The notes under the pieces: model-generated
Database searches by the model: none
What the model saw: only the letters and a program-made list of their open reading frames with translations
Told to the model about the DNA's origin: nothing
Program-made: the position numbers and the translations under genes
Source of the DNA: JBHELB01 sp041859045
GTDB taxonomy: Bacteria > Hydrogenedentota > Hydrogenedentia > Hydrogenedentales > SLHB01
DNA: 57,104 bases
Direction: 5' to 3'
Assembly: GCA_041859045.1 (NCBI GenBank)
Contig: JBHELB010000037.1
Coordinates: 1-57,104 of the forward strand
Part shown: positions 7,066 through 16,210 of the stretch, one piece after another
Layout: each line of letters starts with the position of its first letter
Numbering within the stretch: the stretch's first letter is position 1

Positions 7066-8203
7066 CTTCGGGCGCGAACAGGCGACGGCCCGCGATGATG
7101 TTTGCCTGTTGAGCGCGGTATCGTTCCGGCTCAAACTCCTCTACGAGTCGAATCACGGTCTTTCGCGTCTCTTCCTCCGACGCGCAGAGGTGGCCGATGT
7201 CGCCCATGCGCGTGGCGTAGTGGTCGAGGAAGGCGCTGCGGAGGTAAACCCCTGGCTTGGCCGCCCAGAGCGCATCCAAAAACGACGCGCTCGCGGTCAT
7301 CGCGTATTTCTCCGGGTCGCCCAGCCAGACCACGTACGTCAGTGTTTGTAGCGCGGCGCGATAGGCCTCTTGGGTGAGCGGAGCCGCATGGACTTCCCCC
7401 AGAACGGTTCGGGCGCGTTCGCGCAACGCAGCGTCCGCGATGAAGCCAACGTGTATGAAACGCGCTTTGCCTGGGGCGTGCGTCTTGGCGTATTCCGCAA
7501 GGTCGAGAAAGGCATCAAAACCTTTGTCGGCGGCTGCTCCGCCGAGAAAACCAAAACATACCGGTTCCTGCGGCGGTAGAGGTGCGTCGATTGCGTCTGC
7601 GAACTCATAGGCCAGGTCGAATGCGACGAAGCGCGCCGCCGCGCGCGAGGGCAGCAGCGCCGTCACCCTGTTCAGGATGGGTTCCCCCAACACGGCATAG
7701 CGGAGATTGCGTGGCGTGGGCATGTTCAGTACCTGCCGCAGCCCGAGGTAGTGTCGCCACCGCCGGCGCGGCAGTGCGGGATCAAGCGTGCTGACGATCG
7801 CGTGAAGAATGGCGAGGGTGGGTGTGCGACGCGTTGAGACGAAGGCCCGCATATTGAGAAAGAACATGAACGAATCCGTCGCCGACGCGAGAATCGCCGC
7901 GTCATACACAGTTTCATTCAGCAGCGCGCGGTAGCGGCGGCAGCAGGCGTACTCCGCGCGGAGAACTTCCCCAAACGGTCGCGCGCGGTCGGGGATTTCC
8001 AACCCGACCTGCTCAATCGCAGCGGCGACGTCCGGGCGGCACCGCGCGAGTTCGGCTATGACGAGTTCCTGGTGGACGCGTTCGGCCGCAAACGTCACGC
8101 GGGCCCTGGGAAAGGCATGCGCGAGCGCCGCGAGCAGCGCCGCGTTCACCGGCACGTGGACCGTCCGCGCACACTGAGGTTCGCACACCAGGATTCTGCG
8201 CAT
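7034..8203 (-). CDS. Glycosyltransferase-like protein, GT-B fold
   Basis: The 389-residue soluble protein has an N-terminal Rossmann-like half starting MRRILVCEPQ and a C-terminal half with FGFLGGAAADKGFDAF (about residue 225), a G-G-x-x-x-K-G loop like that of GT4-type transferases, and later YAMTASASFLDALWAAKPGVY, where such enzymes bind the nucleotide-sugar. I infer transfer of a sugar to a surface glycan precursor; donor and acceptor are unknown. It is divergent from a Wzx-like flippase gene 110 bases away, which supports a polysaccharide role. The last codons are duplicated at 3967-4057. Confidence 0.6.
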   Translation of the reverse strand: MRRILVCEPQCARTVHVPVNAALLAALAHAFPRARVTFAAERVHQELVIAELARCRPDVAAAIEQVGLEIPDRARPFGEVLRAEYACCRRYRALLNETVYDAAILASATDSFMFFLNMRAFVSTRRTPTLAILHAIVSTLDPALPRRRWRHYLGLRQVLNMPTPRNLRYAVLGEPILNRVTALLPSRAAARFVAFDLAYEFADAIDAPLPPQEPVCFGFLGGAAADKGFDAFLDLAEYAKTHAPGKARFIHVGFIADAALRERARTVLGEVHAAPLTQEAYRAALQTLTYVVWLGDPEKYAMTASASFLDALWAAKPGVYLRSAFLDHYATRMGDIGHLCASEEETRKTVIRLVEEFEPERYRAQQANIIAGRRLFAPEAVGEQLKALF

Positions 8204-8313
8204 GGCTTTATTTCTACTCCTGCGCCGCGTATTCTAGGGCCGGAATAGGGCGAAATCCAGCGTCCGCAACGTTACGTTCAGAAACCGCGCACGGGAAAAG
8301 GTCACTACGCGCA

Positions 8314-9675
8314 ATGGCAACGTCCGGTATTCGAGGAGCGCTGTTGGCGTGTCGTGCGCTTTTGGGCGGACAAGCCCGTCTGATTTGGCATTCCGCCTGT
8401 TCCCGCACGGGCCGCAACGCCGGCCTCATCCTTTCCGGTACGTTTACCTCCGCGTTGCTTCGTTTTGCCGCTGGGGTGTTGCTTGCCCGCGAACTGCCGG
8501 TGGAGATGTGGGGGCAATTGGCGCTGTTCATCGCCGTGATGGATTTCGTCAGTATTGTTTCCGATTGCGGTAGCGGCCCGGTGCAAGTTCGGTTTGCTTC
8601 GGCGCATCCCGGGACGAACCCCCTTCCGGTGCTGCGCCATATCGTCCGGATCAAGGCCGTGCTGGTCCTGAGCGTCGTCGTGGGCGCGGCGGTTGTCTAC
8701 TGGCCGTATATGCAGATTCAGCGCCTGCCGTTCTCGCTGGGAGGTGTCTACATCTGGGCGGTCGCGGCGGGGCTCTTTCTTTCCGCGTCCACGGTACCCA
8801 CGGGCCTGATGCAGTCGCAGCAATTCTTCGGACGCTGCGCCGCGCTGACGGCCTCGGCCAACGTATTTCGCCTGGCCTTCGTGGCGTTGGCGCTTCAGCA
8901 GGGATACACCTCCTACTCGATTGTCGCGCCCGCGTTTTTCGCGGCGCCCATCCTGGCCTTTGTGGTGGGGTTGGCGTTGATGCCCAGCGCGTTGCGTGGA
9001 CTTGGGGAACGTCCTCCGTCGCCGGTCACGCAGCGCGAAGTGGTGCGGTTCCTGATTCCGGTGGGGATTATGCAAGTGATCATCATCGCCGCGATGCGCG
9101 CGGACGTTCTCATGCTGGGGGCGATGGCGGGAGCAACCGCGGCCGCCGAGTACAACACCGCCTACCAGTTCGCGTACTGCGTGCCGTTGGTGACCTCGGC
9201 GCTTTTCAACGCGTTGCTGCCCACGGTCTCCGCGATGCGGACCGCCGCGGAACTCGCTGCCTTCCGTCATCGCGTGTTGCGGCTCTACCCCGCCGCGCTA
9301 GTGCTCACGGTGCTTGGCGTGCTTGTAATGCCCTGGGTGCTCGAACTGCTCCTGGGAGGGAAATACGCGGCCTCGGCACGCACACTTCAGCTTCTCGTGT
9401 TGGCGTTCGGCATACCCATTATCTACAACCCCCTCTCGCTGGTGTTCTACGCGCTCGACAAACCTCAGGTAAACACCGCGATTCACCTCGGCCAGCTCCT
9501 GTTGCTCATCCCTCTCAACTTTGTCCTAATCCCGCGCCTGGGCATTTTGGGACCGGCCGTTTCATTGCTGATTGTGTACATTTTGTCGGTTATTGCCGTG
9601 ATTTTCCTCACCGGCGCGGCGATTTTGGCCAAGCAGAAAGCGGAACTCGCTTTCCCTTCCTCTATTGATAAGTAG
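8314..9675 (+). CDS. Wzx-like polysaccharide flippase (MOP superfamily)
   Basis: The 453-residue protein has about 12-14 hydrophobic helices throughout and the N-terminal pattern GLILSGTFTSALLRFAAGVL followed by ARELPVEMWGQLALF, typical of O-antigen/teichuronate exporters that flip lipid-linked oligosaccharides across the inner membrane. Charged residues sit in the helices as expected (for example R461-region repeats are absent, but ARXL and conserved YALDKPQVNTAIHLGQLLLL are seen). The ribosome binding site is weak, so a start a few codons downstream is possible. The neighbouring divergent glycosyltransferase and the amino-sugar operon 2 kb downstream give it plausible partners. Confidence 0.85.
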   Translation: MATSGIRGALLACRALLGGQARLIWHSACSRTGRNAGLILSGTFTSALLRFAAGVLLARELPVEMWGQLALFIAVMDFVSIVSDCGSGPVQVRFASAHPGTNPLPVLRHIVRIKAVLVLSVVVGAAVVYWPYMQIQRLPFSLGGVYIWAVAAGLFLSASTVPTGLMQSQQFFGRCAALTASANVFRLAFVALALQQGYTSYSIVAPAFFAAPILAFVVGLALMPSALRGLGERPPSPVTQREVVRFLIPVGIMQVIIIAAMRADVLMLGAMAGATAAAEYNTAYQFAYCVPLVTSALFNALLPTVSAMRTAAELAAFRHRVLRLYPAALVLTVLGVLVMPWVLELLLGGKYAASARTLQLLVLAFGIPIIYNPLSLVFYALDKPQVNTAIHLGQLLLLIPLNFVLIPRLGILGPAVSLLIVYILSVIAVIFLTGAAILAKQKAELAFPSSIDK

Positions 9676-9716
9676 TTTTTCTGGTTTCTAGGGGCTTCGT
9701 GCTTGGCGGAGAAACG

Positions 9717-9745
9717 TTGCTTTTCCGTCAGGGGCTTGCCATACT
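9717..9745 (+). promoter_or_regulatory. Possible sigma-70 promoter of the cytochrome gene
   Basis: TTGCTT, 17 bases, then CATACT, about 95 bases before the cytochrome start. Each half matches only 3-4 of 6 consensus positions, but the spacing is ideal and no stronger candidate is seen in this gap. Confidence 0.3.
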
Positions 9746-9840
9746 ATTCCTATTCCCTTGGGCTGGAGCGGTATCGATGGGGGTATTTTGTGTTCAGCCC
9801 GAAACCGGGGGCTCGGCCAACGGCTGGCGAGGAGTGCGGC

Positions 9841-11793
9841 ATGTTTCTTGGGGCGAATCGAGTTCTTTTCTTGGTTTCCTTTTTGACGGGAAGCCTGTTT
9901 CTCGTGGCAGGGACGGCCTATGGGATCACCGACGACGAATGCATGACCTGTCACGGCGATCCGAAAGCCACCATGACTCGTCCTGACGGGCAAGTGGTTT
10001 CCATCTACGTGAACAAAGACGTCTTCCTGGAGACGGTGCACGGCCCGATGGGATGCACGGGGTGCCACAGCGACATCACCGAACTGCCGCACACGAGTCC
10101 GCTCAAGGCGGTGGACTGCGGGCAGTGCCACGATCAGGCCTCGGAGTATGCCACGAGTCTGCACGGTAAGGCGCTTCAGAACGGAGACCGCGATCTCGGC
10201 GGGTGCTTCGACTGCCACGGCAAGCACGATATCCGATCCAAGTCAGACCCGCTGTCGCTGAGCAATCGTCACAACCTGGCGACGACCTGCGGCCGCTGCC
10301 ATTCCGACAAGAATCTTGCGCAACGGCACATGATGTCCGTGGCGGACCCATCGCTGAGCTATACGCGCAGCGTGCACGGCCGCGTGATGGCCAGCGGGAA
10401 TGAGAAGGCGGCGGTCTGCACCGATTGCCACGGCGTGCACCACATTTTGCCCACGCAAGACCCGCAATCGATGGTGAACCGCGCGAACGTGCCGAAAACT
10501 TGCGGCAACTGTCACGCGCAGGCGACCACGGACTACACGGCCAGTATCCACGGCTTGGCGTTTGACAAGGGACTCAAGGATGCGCCGAACTGCACCGACT
10601 GCCACGGCGAACACAACATCGATACGCCCGAATCCGTCGATTCACTCGTATACGCGCGGACGGTATCGCGCGAGACGTGTCCGAAGTGTCACGACGACGA
10701 GAAAGTGATGAAGCGGTACGGCGTGGAGACGCGACGGCAAGCCAGCTATATGGACAGCTACCACGGCCTGGCCAGCGGATCGAGCTCGCTCGTGATCGCC
10801 AGTTGCACGAGTTGCCACGGCGTGCACAACATCCTACCGTCGACCGACCCAAAAGCCTCCACGAACAAGGCGAATCTGCCCGAGACGTGCGGGAAATGCC
10901 ACAAGGACGCGGGGCCCAACTTCGCGGTCGGCGCGGTACACATCGTGCCGACGTCCCCGAGCCAGAAGGTCGCGGGGATTGTTCGGATCATCTACCTCTG
11001 GATTATCGGCCTCACGTTAGGGGGTATGTTTCTGCATAACCTCGTTCTCTTCGTGCGACACATGATCAATCATCTCTGTGCGGAGTTACGCGGCACGCAC
11101 AGCTACAAACGCTTCACGGTTGGACAATTGATCGGACACATGGTGCTGGCGAGTTCTTTCATTGTCCTGGCGATTTCCGGATTCGCGCTCCGCTATCCCG
11201 ACAGTTGGATGACCACTTACCTCTTCGCCGAAGGGGTGGGGCTCGAAGCGCGCGGATTGCTGCACCGGGTCGCGGGCGTAGTGTTCGTCGTGCTCATGGC
11301 CGTGCACTTTCTGCATGCCGTGTTCACCAAGTACGGCCGTAGCGAACTGTGGGCGATGATGTTTTGGCCGCGCGACATCCGCGATGCGATCCACACCGTG
11401 GCCTATGGGCTTGGCCTTGCCAAGAAACCGCCGCGTCTGGATCGCTACAGTTACAAGGAGAAGGCGGAGTACTGGGGGTTGCTGTGGGGATCGGTGATCA
11501 TGATCATCACCGGGTTCTGTATGTGGTATGCCGACCTGTTCCTGAAGTACTTCCCGAAAATCGCTTTGGATGTCGCCGGACTGGTTCACTTCTACGAGGC
11601 GTGGTTGGCGGTGGGCACGATTATCATCTGGCATTTCTACATGGTGATGTTCGATCCCAAGGTCTATCCCATGAACTTCACTTGGCTGACCGGCCGGATC
11701 ACAAACAAAGAACTGCACGATCAACATCCGCTTGAGTATGAGCGAATTCACGGGAAAAAAGAGGACCGCGGCGGCGATTCCGAGCTGAAGTAG
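9841..11793 (+). CDS. Multiheme cytochrome c fused to membrane cytochrome b (CbcL-like)
   Basis: The 650-residue protein has a signal peptide (residues 1-28), then a periplasmic domain with 11 CXXCH heme c motifs (CMTCH, CTGCH, CGQCH, CFDCH, CGRCH, CTDCH twice, CGNCH, CPKCH, CTSCH, CGKCH), then a membrane domain of five helices from about residue 375, with histidines (FLHN, IGHM, LLHR, VHFLH, WHFY) suited to b hemes as in the HydC/FdnI type. Geobacter CbcL has the same design with nine c hemes and oxidises menaquinol for extracellular electron transfer. I infer a quinol-cytochrome module here; direction and partner are unknown. The start is set by GAGGAG 6 bases upstream and the signal peptide. 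A hairpin terminator follows. Confidence 0.88.
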   Translation: MFLGANRVLFLVSFLTGSLFLVAGTAYGITDDECMTCHGDPKATMTRPDGQVVSIYVNKDVFLETVHGPMGCTGCHSDITELPHTSPLKAVDCGQCHDQASEYATSLHGKALQNGDRDLGGCFDCHGKHDIRSKSDPLSLSNRHNLATTCGRCHSDKNLAQRHMMSVADPSLSYTRSVHGRVMASGNEKAAVCTDCHGVHHILPTQDPQSMVNRANVPKTCGNCHAQATTDYTASIHGLAFDKGLKDAPNCTDCHGEHNIDTPESVDSLVYARTVSRETCPKCHDDEKVMKRYGVETRRQASYMDSYHGLASGSSSLVIASCTSCHGVHNILPSTDPKASTNKANLPETCGKCHKDAGPNFAVGAVHIVPTSPSQKVAGIVRIIYLWIIGLTLGGMFLHNLVLFVRHMINHLCAELRGTHSYKRFTVGQLIGHMVLASSFIVLAISGFALRYPDSWMTTYLFAEGVGLEARGLLHRVAGVVFVVLMAVHFLHAVFTKYGRSELWAMMFWPRDIRDAIHTVAYGLGLAKKPPRLDRYSYKEKAEYWGLLWGSVIMIITGFCMWYADLFLKYFPKIALDVAGLVHFYEAWLAVGTIIIWHFYMVMFDPKVYPMNFTWLTGRITNKELHDQHPLEYERIHGKKEDRGGDSELK

Positions 11794-11799
11794 AAGATC

Positions 11800-11831
11800 G
11801 GGGGAGGCGCTCGAACTGAAGCGCTTCCCCC
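11800..11831. terminator. Bidirectional terminator between convergent genes
   Basis: GGGGGAGGCGCT pairs with AGCGCTTCCCCC (12 bp, one wobble) around an 8-base loop, followed on the plus strand by CAACTTATTTTT. It sits between the end of the fused cytochrome gene and the end of the NeuB-like gene and could serve both. Confidence 0.85.
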
Positions 11832-11835
11832 CAAC

Positions 11836-12903
11836 TTATTTTTCCAGGTCGCTTTCCCTGAACGCTTCGCCCGTGCGGTAGGACTTGGCTATGCAGCGCC
11901 CGATCAGCCGTTCTTTCTCCTGAGGCGGCAGGCCGATGCCCGGGCGAAATAGGGCGATATCCTCGGCGCACAGCGTATGCCCGGCAGGCAGGTCACGCGC
12001 AGCGCACAGCGAAAACGCAAATTGCCGCCGCGCGTCGTCTTCACCTGGCGTGGGCTCGAGGGCGCTAGATCCCAGCGCCTCTTCTGCGGCGCGTATGCCG
12101 CGGACCAATTCCGCGAATTCCTCGGGCGATGCACTGAAACGGTGGTCCGGCCCGGGAAGATCGTGCGCGAGCGTGAAATGCTTTTCAATGAAGCATGCAC
12201 CGAGCGCTGTCGCCGCGATACTGGCCCAGGGGCCTTCGGTGTGATCGCTGAATCCCACCGGAACGTCGTGGCGCGCGGCGAGTGCAGGGACGCGTCGGAC
12301 ATGCGCCTCAGTGTGCGGTGTGGGGTAGAGCGACGTGCAGACCACGAGCACGAGCGCGTCGTTGCCCGTCGCACGGAACGTGCTCACGGCGAGCGCGGTC
12401 TCCGCATCCGTGGCCATACCCGTCGATAGCACCGTGGGCAGACCGGACTCACCCATTGCCCGCACAAGATCGAGGTTGGTCAGGCTGTCCGATGCGTTTT
12501 TCAGCAGGGGCAGCCCGATCTCGCGGATCTCCTTTACGCCGCTCAGCCCCGAGGGCGTAGCGAACGGCGCCACGCCTTGCTCCGCAGCGTAGTGCGCAAG
12601 CTCCGCGAGTTGGCCCGGCCGCAGCTCGCAACGGCTGAACATATCGTACTGCGGCTCACGCACGAGCACGCCGTTCGAGACGTACTCATACATCAGCGTG
12701 CGATCGTGAAGGAAATCTTCCGTGCGGTAGTTTTGGAACTTGACCCCGTCGGCTCCTGCGCTGGCGGCCGCGGCGATGCATTCCTTGGCCAGCACCATGT
12801 CGCCATTGTGATTGATGCCGATCTCGGCGGCGATGAACACCGGGGCGTTCGGCCCGAACAGGCGCTCTACGCCGCGAAACCTCAGGTGCACGGGCCAGCC
12901 CAT
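11836..12903 (-). CDS. NeuB-like N-acetylneuraminate/nonulosonate synthase
   Basis: The 355-residue enzyme joins phosphoenolpyruvate to an N-acyl hexosamine to form a nine-carbon nonulosonic acid. Seen: AAEIGINHNGD near the N-terminus, VKFQNYR, LSTGMATD, VGFSDHTEG, IEKHFTL and GPDHRFSA, all hallmark NeuB barrel motifs, then a C-terminal SAF (antifreeze-like) domain with ARDLPAGHTLCAEDIALFRPG. It fits sialic or legionaminic synthases better than PseI, but the substrate is unknown. The ATG overlaps the stop of the radical SAM gene (TGATG), so translation is coupled; the in-frame ATG 11 codons earlier would overlap more. It is the last gene of the five-gene operon; no CMP-sugar synthetase (NeuA) or NeuC is in the window. 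Confidence 0.9.
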   Translation of the reverse strand: MGWPVHLRFRGVERLFGPNAPVFIAAEIGINHNGDMVLAKECIAAAASAGADGVKFQNYRTEDFLHDRTLMYEYVSNGVLVREPQYDMFSRCELRPGQLAELAHYAAEQGVAPFATPSGLSGVKEIREIGLPLLKNASDSLTNLDLVRAMGESGLPTVLSTGMATDAETALAVSTFRATGNDALVLVVCTSLYPTPHTEAHVRRVPALAARHDVPVGFSDHTEGPWASIAATALGACFIEKHFTLAHDLPGPDHRFSASPEEFAELVRGIRAAEEALGSSALEPTPGEDDARRQFAFSLCAARDLPAGHTLCAEDIALFRPGIGLPPQEKERLIGRCIAKSYRTGEAFRESDLEK

Positions 12904-14006
12904 CACCGGGCTCCGTCTTCGCCGTCCAAGTACCACACCCGCATCCGGCCTGCTGCGTCGAGTTCAACCGAGTCAGGCTGGACCCATGCCGGATTCCATC
13001 GGCGGCGTTCCTCGGGCGTGTACCAGGACTGAAGGAGAACGCGACGTTCCTCGCGTTTGAGGATGACGCCGTCGTACAGGCCGATCTTGCCGATGTCCGT
13101 CATTGCCGTGTAGAGCGGTTTGGCGCGGCCCGAGTTGTGCCCGCACATGGTCAACTGCTTGACGAGATCGAGTCCTTTGGCGAGCGACGTACGGTAGTGC
13201 GCCATGTGGCGCATGGGCACGCAGTGGAAGAGGTAATGCGCTTCGATCCAGAGTTCGCGCAGGCGATCGAACAACTCGACGAGATCCTCTGGGGTGTCGT
13301 TGATCGTACGCAACAGCACGGTCTGGTTGTAAATGCGGCATCCCAGGCGCTGAAGCCGTAGAAATGCTTCTTCAACCTCCGGAAACAAGTCCACCGCATG
13401 GTTGACCTGCGTCGCGATTTCGAGGCGTAGCGGCGGGCGCGGCCTGAGCGCGCGCATCACGTCTTCGTTGATGCGCTCCGGCGCATGCAACGGCAGGCGC
13501 GTGCCGACGCGGACAAAATGGACGTTCGGCGCATGCTCCGCGATGACGTCAATAAGAAGATTCAGCCGATCCGGGATCATCAGCGGATCGCCACCGGTAA
13601 TGAGGACCTCACGCACATCGTCACGGTTCGCCTCCGAGCCGCAGTACCGCGCGATCGCGACGAGTTCTTCTTCCTGCAAATGCGCCATATCGTATAAGCC
13701 ACGCAGGCAGTAGCGACAGTGCGCCGCGCAGACGGTCGTGGGCTCGATCAGAAGCACGCGGCGATACAGCCGTTCGATGCCGCGCAGAGGTCTCCCCTCG
13801 AACTCGACCGGCATCTCCGCCTCGTAGTGCCGTCGGCGCTCCTCGGGGTCTTGGTCCTCGTGTTCGCGCGGATCGGCGAGGTATTGGTGAGCGAGCTTAT
13901 GGACGATCGGGGCGTCCTCGCCGTGTTGCGCGCGCAGTTCCGTCAGTTTCCGTTTCAAGAACGGCGACAGTTTTTCGCGAAACTCGCCTTTGTATTGACC
14001 GGCCAT
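12903..14006 (-). CDS. KamA-like radical SAM aminomutase-family protein
   Basis: The 367-residue protein has the radical SAM cluster motif C93-AAH-C97-RY-C100, the family LITGGDPLMIPDRL and the KamA-type barrel with QTVLLRTINDTPEDL. Lysine 2,3-aminomutases shift the alpha-amino group with SAM and PLP. A lysine in IGK-IGL (K307) fits the PLP site. The positions of the two aspartates that hold lysine's side-chain amine in the Clostridium enzyme are Val263 (HCVPM instead of QCDLS) and Met302 here, by alignment from memory. I therefore infer an amino-acid substrate other than lysine, or a different reaction. It lies between an acyltransferase and NeuB, 3 bases after the former. Confidence 0.82.
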   Translation of the reverse strand: MAGQYKGEFREKLSPFLKRKLTELRAQHGEDAPIVHKLAHQYLADPREHEDQDPEERRRHYEAEMPVEFEGRPLRGIERLYRRVLLIEPTTVCAAHCRYCLRGLYDMAHLQEEELVAIARYCGSEANRDDVREVLITGGDPLMIPDRLNLLIDVIAEHAPNVHFVRVGTRLPLHAPERINEDVMRALRPRPPLRLEIATQVNHAVDLFPEVEEAFLRLQRLGCRIYNQTVLLRTINDTPEDLVELFDRLRELWIEAHYLFHCVPMRHMAHYRTSLAKGLDLVKQLTMCGHNSGRAKPLYTAMTDIGKIGLYDGVILKREERRVLLQSWYTPEERRRWNPAWVQPDSVELDAAGRMRVWYLDGEDGAR

Positions 14007-14009
14007 GCG

Positions 14010-14942
14010 CTACTCCAAGGTCCGCAGTAGTTTGGCGGGCACGCCCGCGACCACGGACTTCGGCGCGACGTCTTTGCGCACGACCGCGCCCGTGCCAACG
14101 AGGCTATCGTGGCCCACGGTGACGCCGTTATCGATAACCGCGTTCGGGGCCACCCAGCACCCGTGCTCTAGCACGACCCGTCCACAGATCACCGCGCCCG
14201 CGGTGATCTGTGACGCCGCACCGATGACGGTGTTATGTCCGATCTGTACGAGATCGTCGATCTTAACGTGATCCTCGATGCGCGTGACGTCGAGCGTGGC
14301 GCACTCGACGCAGACGTTCGAGCCAATCCACACATGATCGCCGATCTCGATGCGGCCGACCTGCGGGAAATGCGTCAACTCACCGCGATCAAAAATGAAA
14401 CTGAACCCTTCGCTGCCGACGGTGCTATTTGACTTGATGACACAGTGCGCGCCGATGGTCACTTCGCCCGTGATTACAACGTTATGCAAGACGCGCGTGT
14501 CCTCGCCAATGCGAACGTGCGGACCAATGTAGCAGTGTGCTCCGAGGGATACGCGCGGACCAATCTGCGCGCCGTCGCAGACGATGGCCGTGGGATGAAT
14601 CTCCGGTTCGGGCATCCGGGCGAAGAAATGTTCCAACGCGCGCGCGAAATCAAGCCGCGGATTTTCTGAAGGAATGCATGTGCAAGGGGCGTGCGCGCAG
14701 ACTTCCGGTTCCGCGATCAACACGATGTCGCTGAACTTATCCAGCGCCGCGAGATCCACATCCTTTGCCTCGCGCATGCCGAACTTTTGATTGGTCACTT
14801 CCGTGAGGAACACCAGCGCATTGTCGCACAGGTTTTGGATTGACGCGACCGTATCCACCGGGCAGTCGCGTCCGGTGATGGTGCGCCCCAGAAAGGCGGC
14901 CACTTCCGACGCCAGGTAGGTCTCGAACCGTTTTCGGTACAT
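14010..14942 (-). CDS. LpxD-like sugar N-acyltransferase, left-handed beta-helix
   Basis: The 310-residue protein has an N-terminal domain of about 105 residues resembling the uridine-binding domain of LpxD, then a hexapeptide-repeat helix (many I-G-x-x-x-x units from IHPTAIVCDGAQIGPRVSLG on) with the LpxD-type stretch VGRIEIGDHVWIGSNVCVE and the GHN motif whose histidine is the general base. LpxD itself moves a 3-hydroxyacyl chain to UDP-GlcN for lipid A. The lack of lpxA, lpxB or fabZ nearby and the operon with NeuB, KamA and a ligase suggest instead acylation of a nucleotide amino sugar. The GGAG site and ATG are well placed; 12 bases separate it from the ligase gene. Confidence 0.78.
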   Translation of the reverse strand: MYRKRFETYLASEVAAFLGRTITGRDCPVDTVASIQNLCDNALVFLTEVTNQKFGMREAKDVDLAALDKFSDIVLIAEPEVCAHAPCTCIPSENPRLDFARALEHFFARMPEPEIHPTAIVCDGAQIGPRVSLGAHCYIGPHVRIGEDTRVLHNVVITGEVTIGAHCVIKSNSTVGSEGFSFIFDRGELTHFPQVGRIEIGDHVWIGSNVCVECATLDVTRIEDHVKIDDLVQIGHNTVIGAASQITAGAVICGRVVLEHGCWVAPNAVIDNGVTVGHDSLVGTGAVVRKDVAPKSVVAGVPAKLLRTLE

Positions 14943-14953
14943 GCCGTTCTCCG

Positions 14954-16210
14954 TTAGCCCTCACGCCGTATGCGGACGGCCTTGCCTTCCGTGCGGGGCA
15001 ACGTCCCTCGCGGTACAATGTCGACCTCGGGCGTCACTGCGCACGTCGCACGCACCGCGTGCGCCAACGCCGTGGCCAAGGCAGACCTCTCCTCTTCGCT
15101 TAGATCAACGGCAGATTCCGCCGAAATCTTGAGTGAATCCAACGGCGGGGCGGCGGGCACGGTGATCTGATATTCCCCATTGAGCCGATCGCTGAACTGT
15201 CCCAAAACCGATGCAATCGCGCCCGGAAACAAGTTGATTCCTTTGATGACCAGCATCTGATCGCTTCGGCCCAGCACTTCGAAGCGAAAGTTGGACGACT
15301 CGGCGTCGAGAATGCGCAACACGTCGCGCGTTCGATAGCGGATGAGCGGCTGCGCCTCGCGGCAAAGGTTGGTGACGACCAACTCGCCTTCCACGCCCGG
15401 TTCGATGGGCAGTGCGCGCCCCGAAGCGGGCTCAATGAGTTCGGGAAGAAGGACGCCATCCGCCATGAACCGCAAACCGTCGCGGCGGTGGTCTTCGGCG
15501 GCGATCATGCTCAGCGCTTCCGATACGCCGTAGTTTGCGTTCACGGGATCGAGGCCCCAGACTTCGCGGATGCGGCGACGAAACTCCGGCGATTGCAGTC
15601 CGCCTTCGCCCGCGAATAGGCCCAGACGAAGCCCAAGCGAGCGCGGCTCGCGGCCGAATTCGCGTTCCAGCACGTCCTCCAATTTCGCCAGGTACGACGG
15701 CGTACAGTGCAGCACGTTCGCGCGTAGCCGCAGGATCGTGTCGATGAGTCCCGCCGTGTGTCCCACACCATAGGGGACCACCACTGCGCCGGTGCGTTCG
15801 AGGCTCTGGTGGTCCGTGTAGCCACCCATCCAGAGACAGTAGTTGAGGCAGTGCACGACGATATCGCCCGGCCGGAGGCCCGCCGAGGCGAAACAGTGCG
15901 CGCCAACCTCCACCGTGCGTTCGATGTCGTGCTCGGTCATCGCGATAAAGACCGGCCGCGCCGATGTGCCCGACGTTTTCTGTACACGCCGCACGTGTGC
16001 CATATCGACGCACAGGTTCGCGCCAAACGGCGGATGCGCCTCCTGGTCGGTGAGGAGTTCGTCCTTTTCGGTGAAGGGCAACGCCTCGAACGCAGCGGCG
16101 TCTACCCGCATCCCTGCGAATTTCGCCTGATAGAATCCACTATGGCGCAACACGTACGCGAGTTGTTGGTCGAGCGTTTCGCGCTGCGGGAAGTCCGCGC
16201 CGTTCATCAC
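14954..16210 (-). CDS. CapK/PaaK-family AMP-forming acyl ligase
   Basis: The 418-residue protein belongs to the phenylacetate-CoA ligase/CapK group of adenylating enzymes. Seen: the phosphate loop KTSGTSARPVF (about residue 99), a YGVSEALSM region, LIRYRTRDVLRI, and the C-terminal lobe GRSDQMLVIKGINLFPGAI. These enzymes activate a carboxylic acid with ATP, then usually load CoA. CapK-like members are common in capsule clusters with unknown substrates. In this operon the acid could be an amino or beta-amino acid made by the radical SAM protein, for transfer by the LpxD-like enzyme (inference). Its start overlaps the formyltransferase stop by 4 bases, showing tight co-translation. Confidence 0.82.
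   Translation of the reverse strand: MMNGADFPQRETLDQQLAYVLRHSGFYQAKFAGMRVDAAAFEALPFTEKDELLTDQEAHPPFGANLCVDMAHVRRVQKTSGTSARPVFIAMTEHDIERTVEVGAHCFASAGLRPGDIVVHCLNYCLWMGGYTDHQSLERTGAVVVPYGVGHTAGLIDTILRLRANVLHCTPSYLAKLEDVLEREFGREPRSLGLRLGLFAGEGGLQSPEFRRRIREVWGLDPVNANYGVSEALSMIAAEDHRRDGLRFMADGVLLPELIEPASGRALPIEPGVEGELVVTNLCREAQPLIRYRTRDVLRILDAESSNFRFEVLGRSDQMLVIKGINLFPGAIASVLGQFSDRLNGEYQITVPAAPPLDSLKISAESAVDLSEEERSALATALAHAVRATCAVTPEVDIVPRGTLPRTEGKAVRIRREG

Noticed and set aside
14010..14942. Lipid A enzyme LpxD proper
   Set aside because: No other lipid A genes are adjacent and the operon partners point to amino-sugar decoration; I kept only the family-level name.
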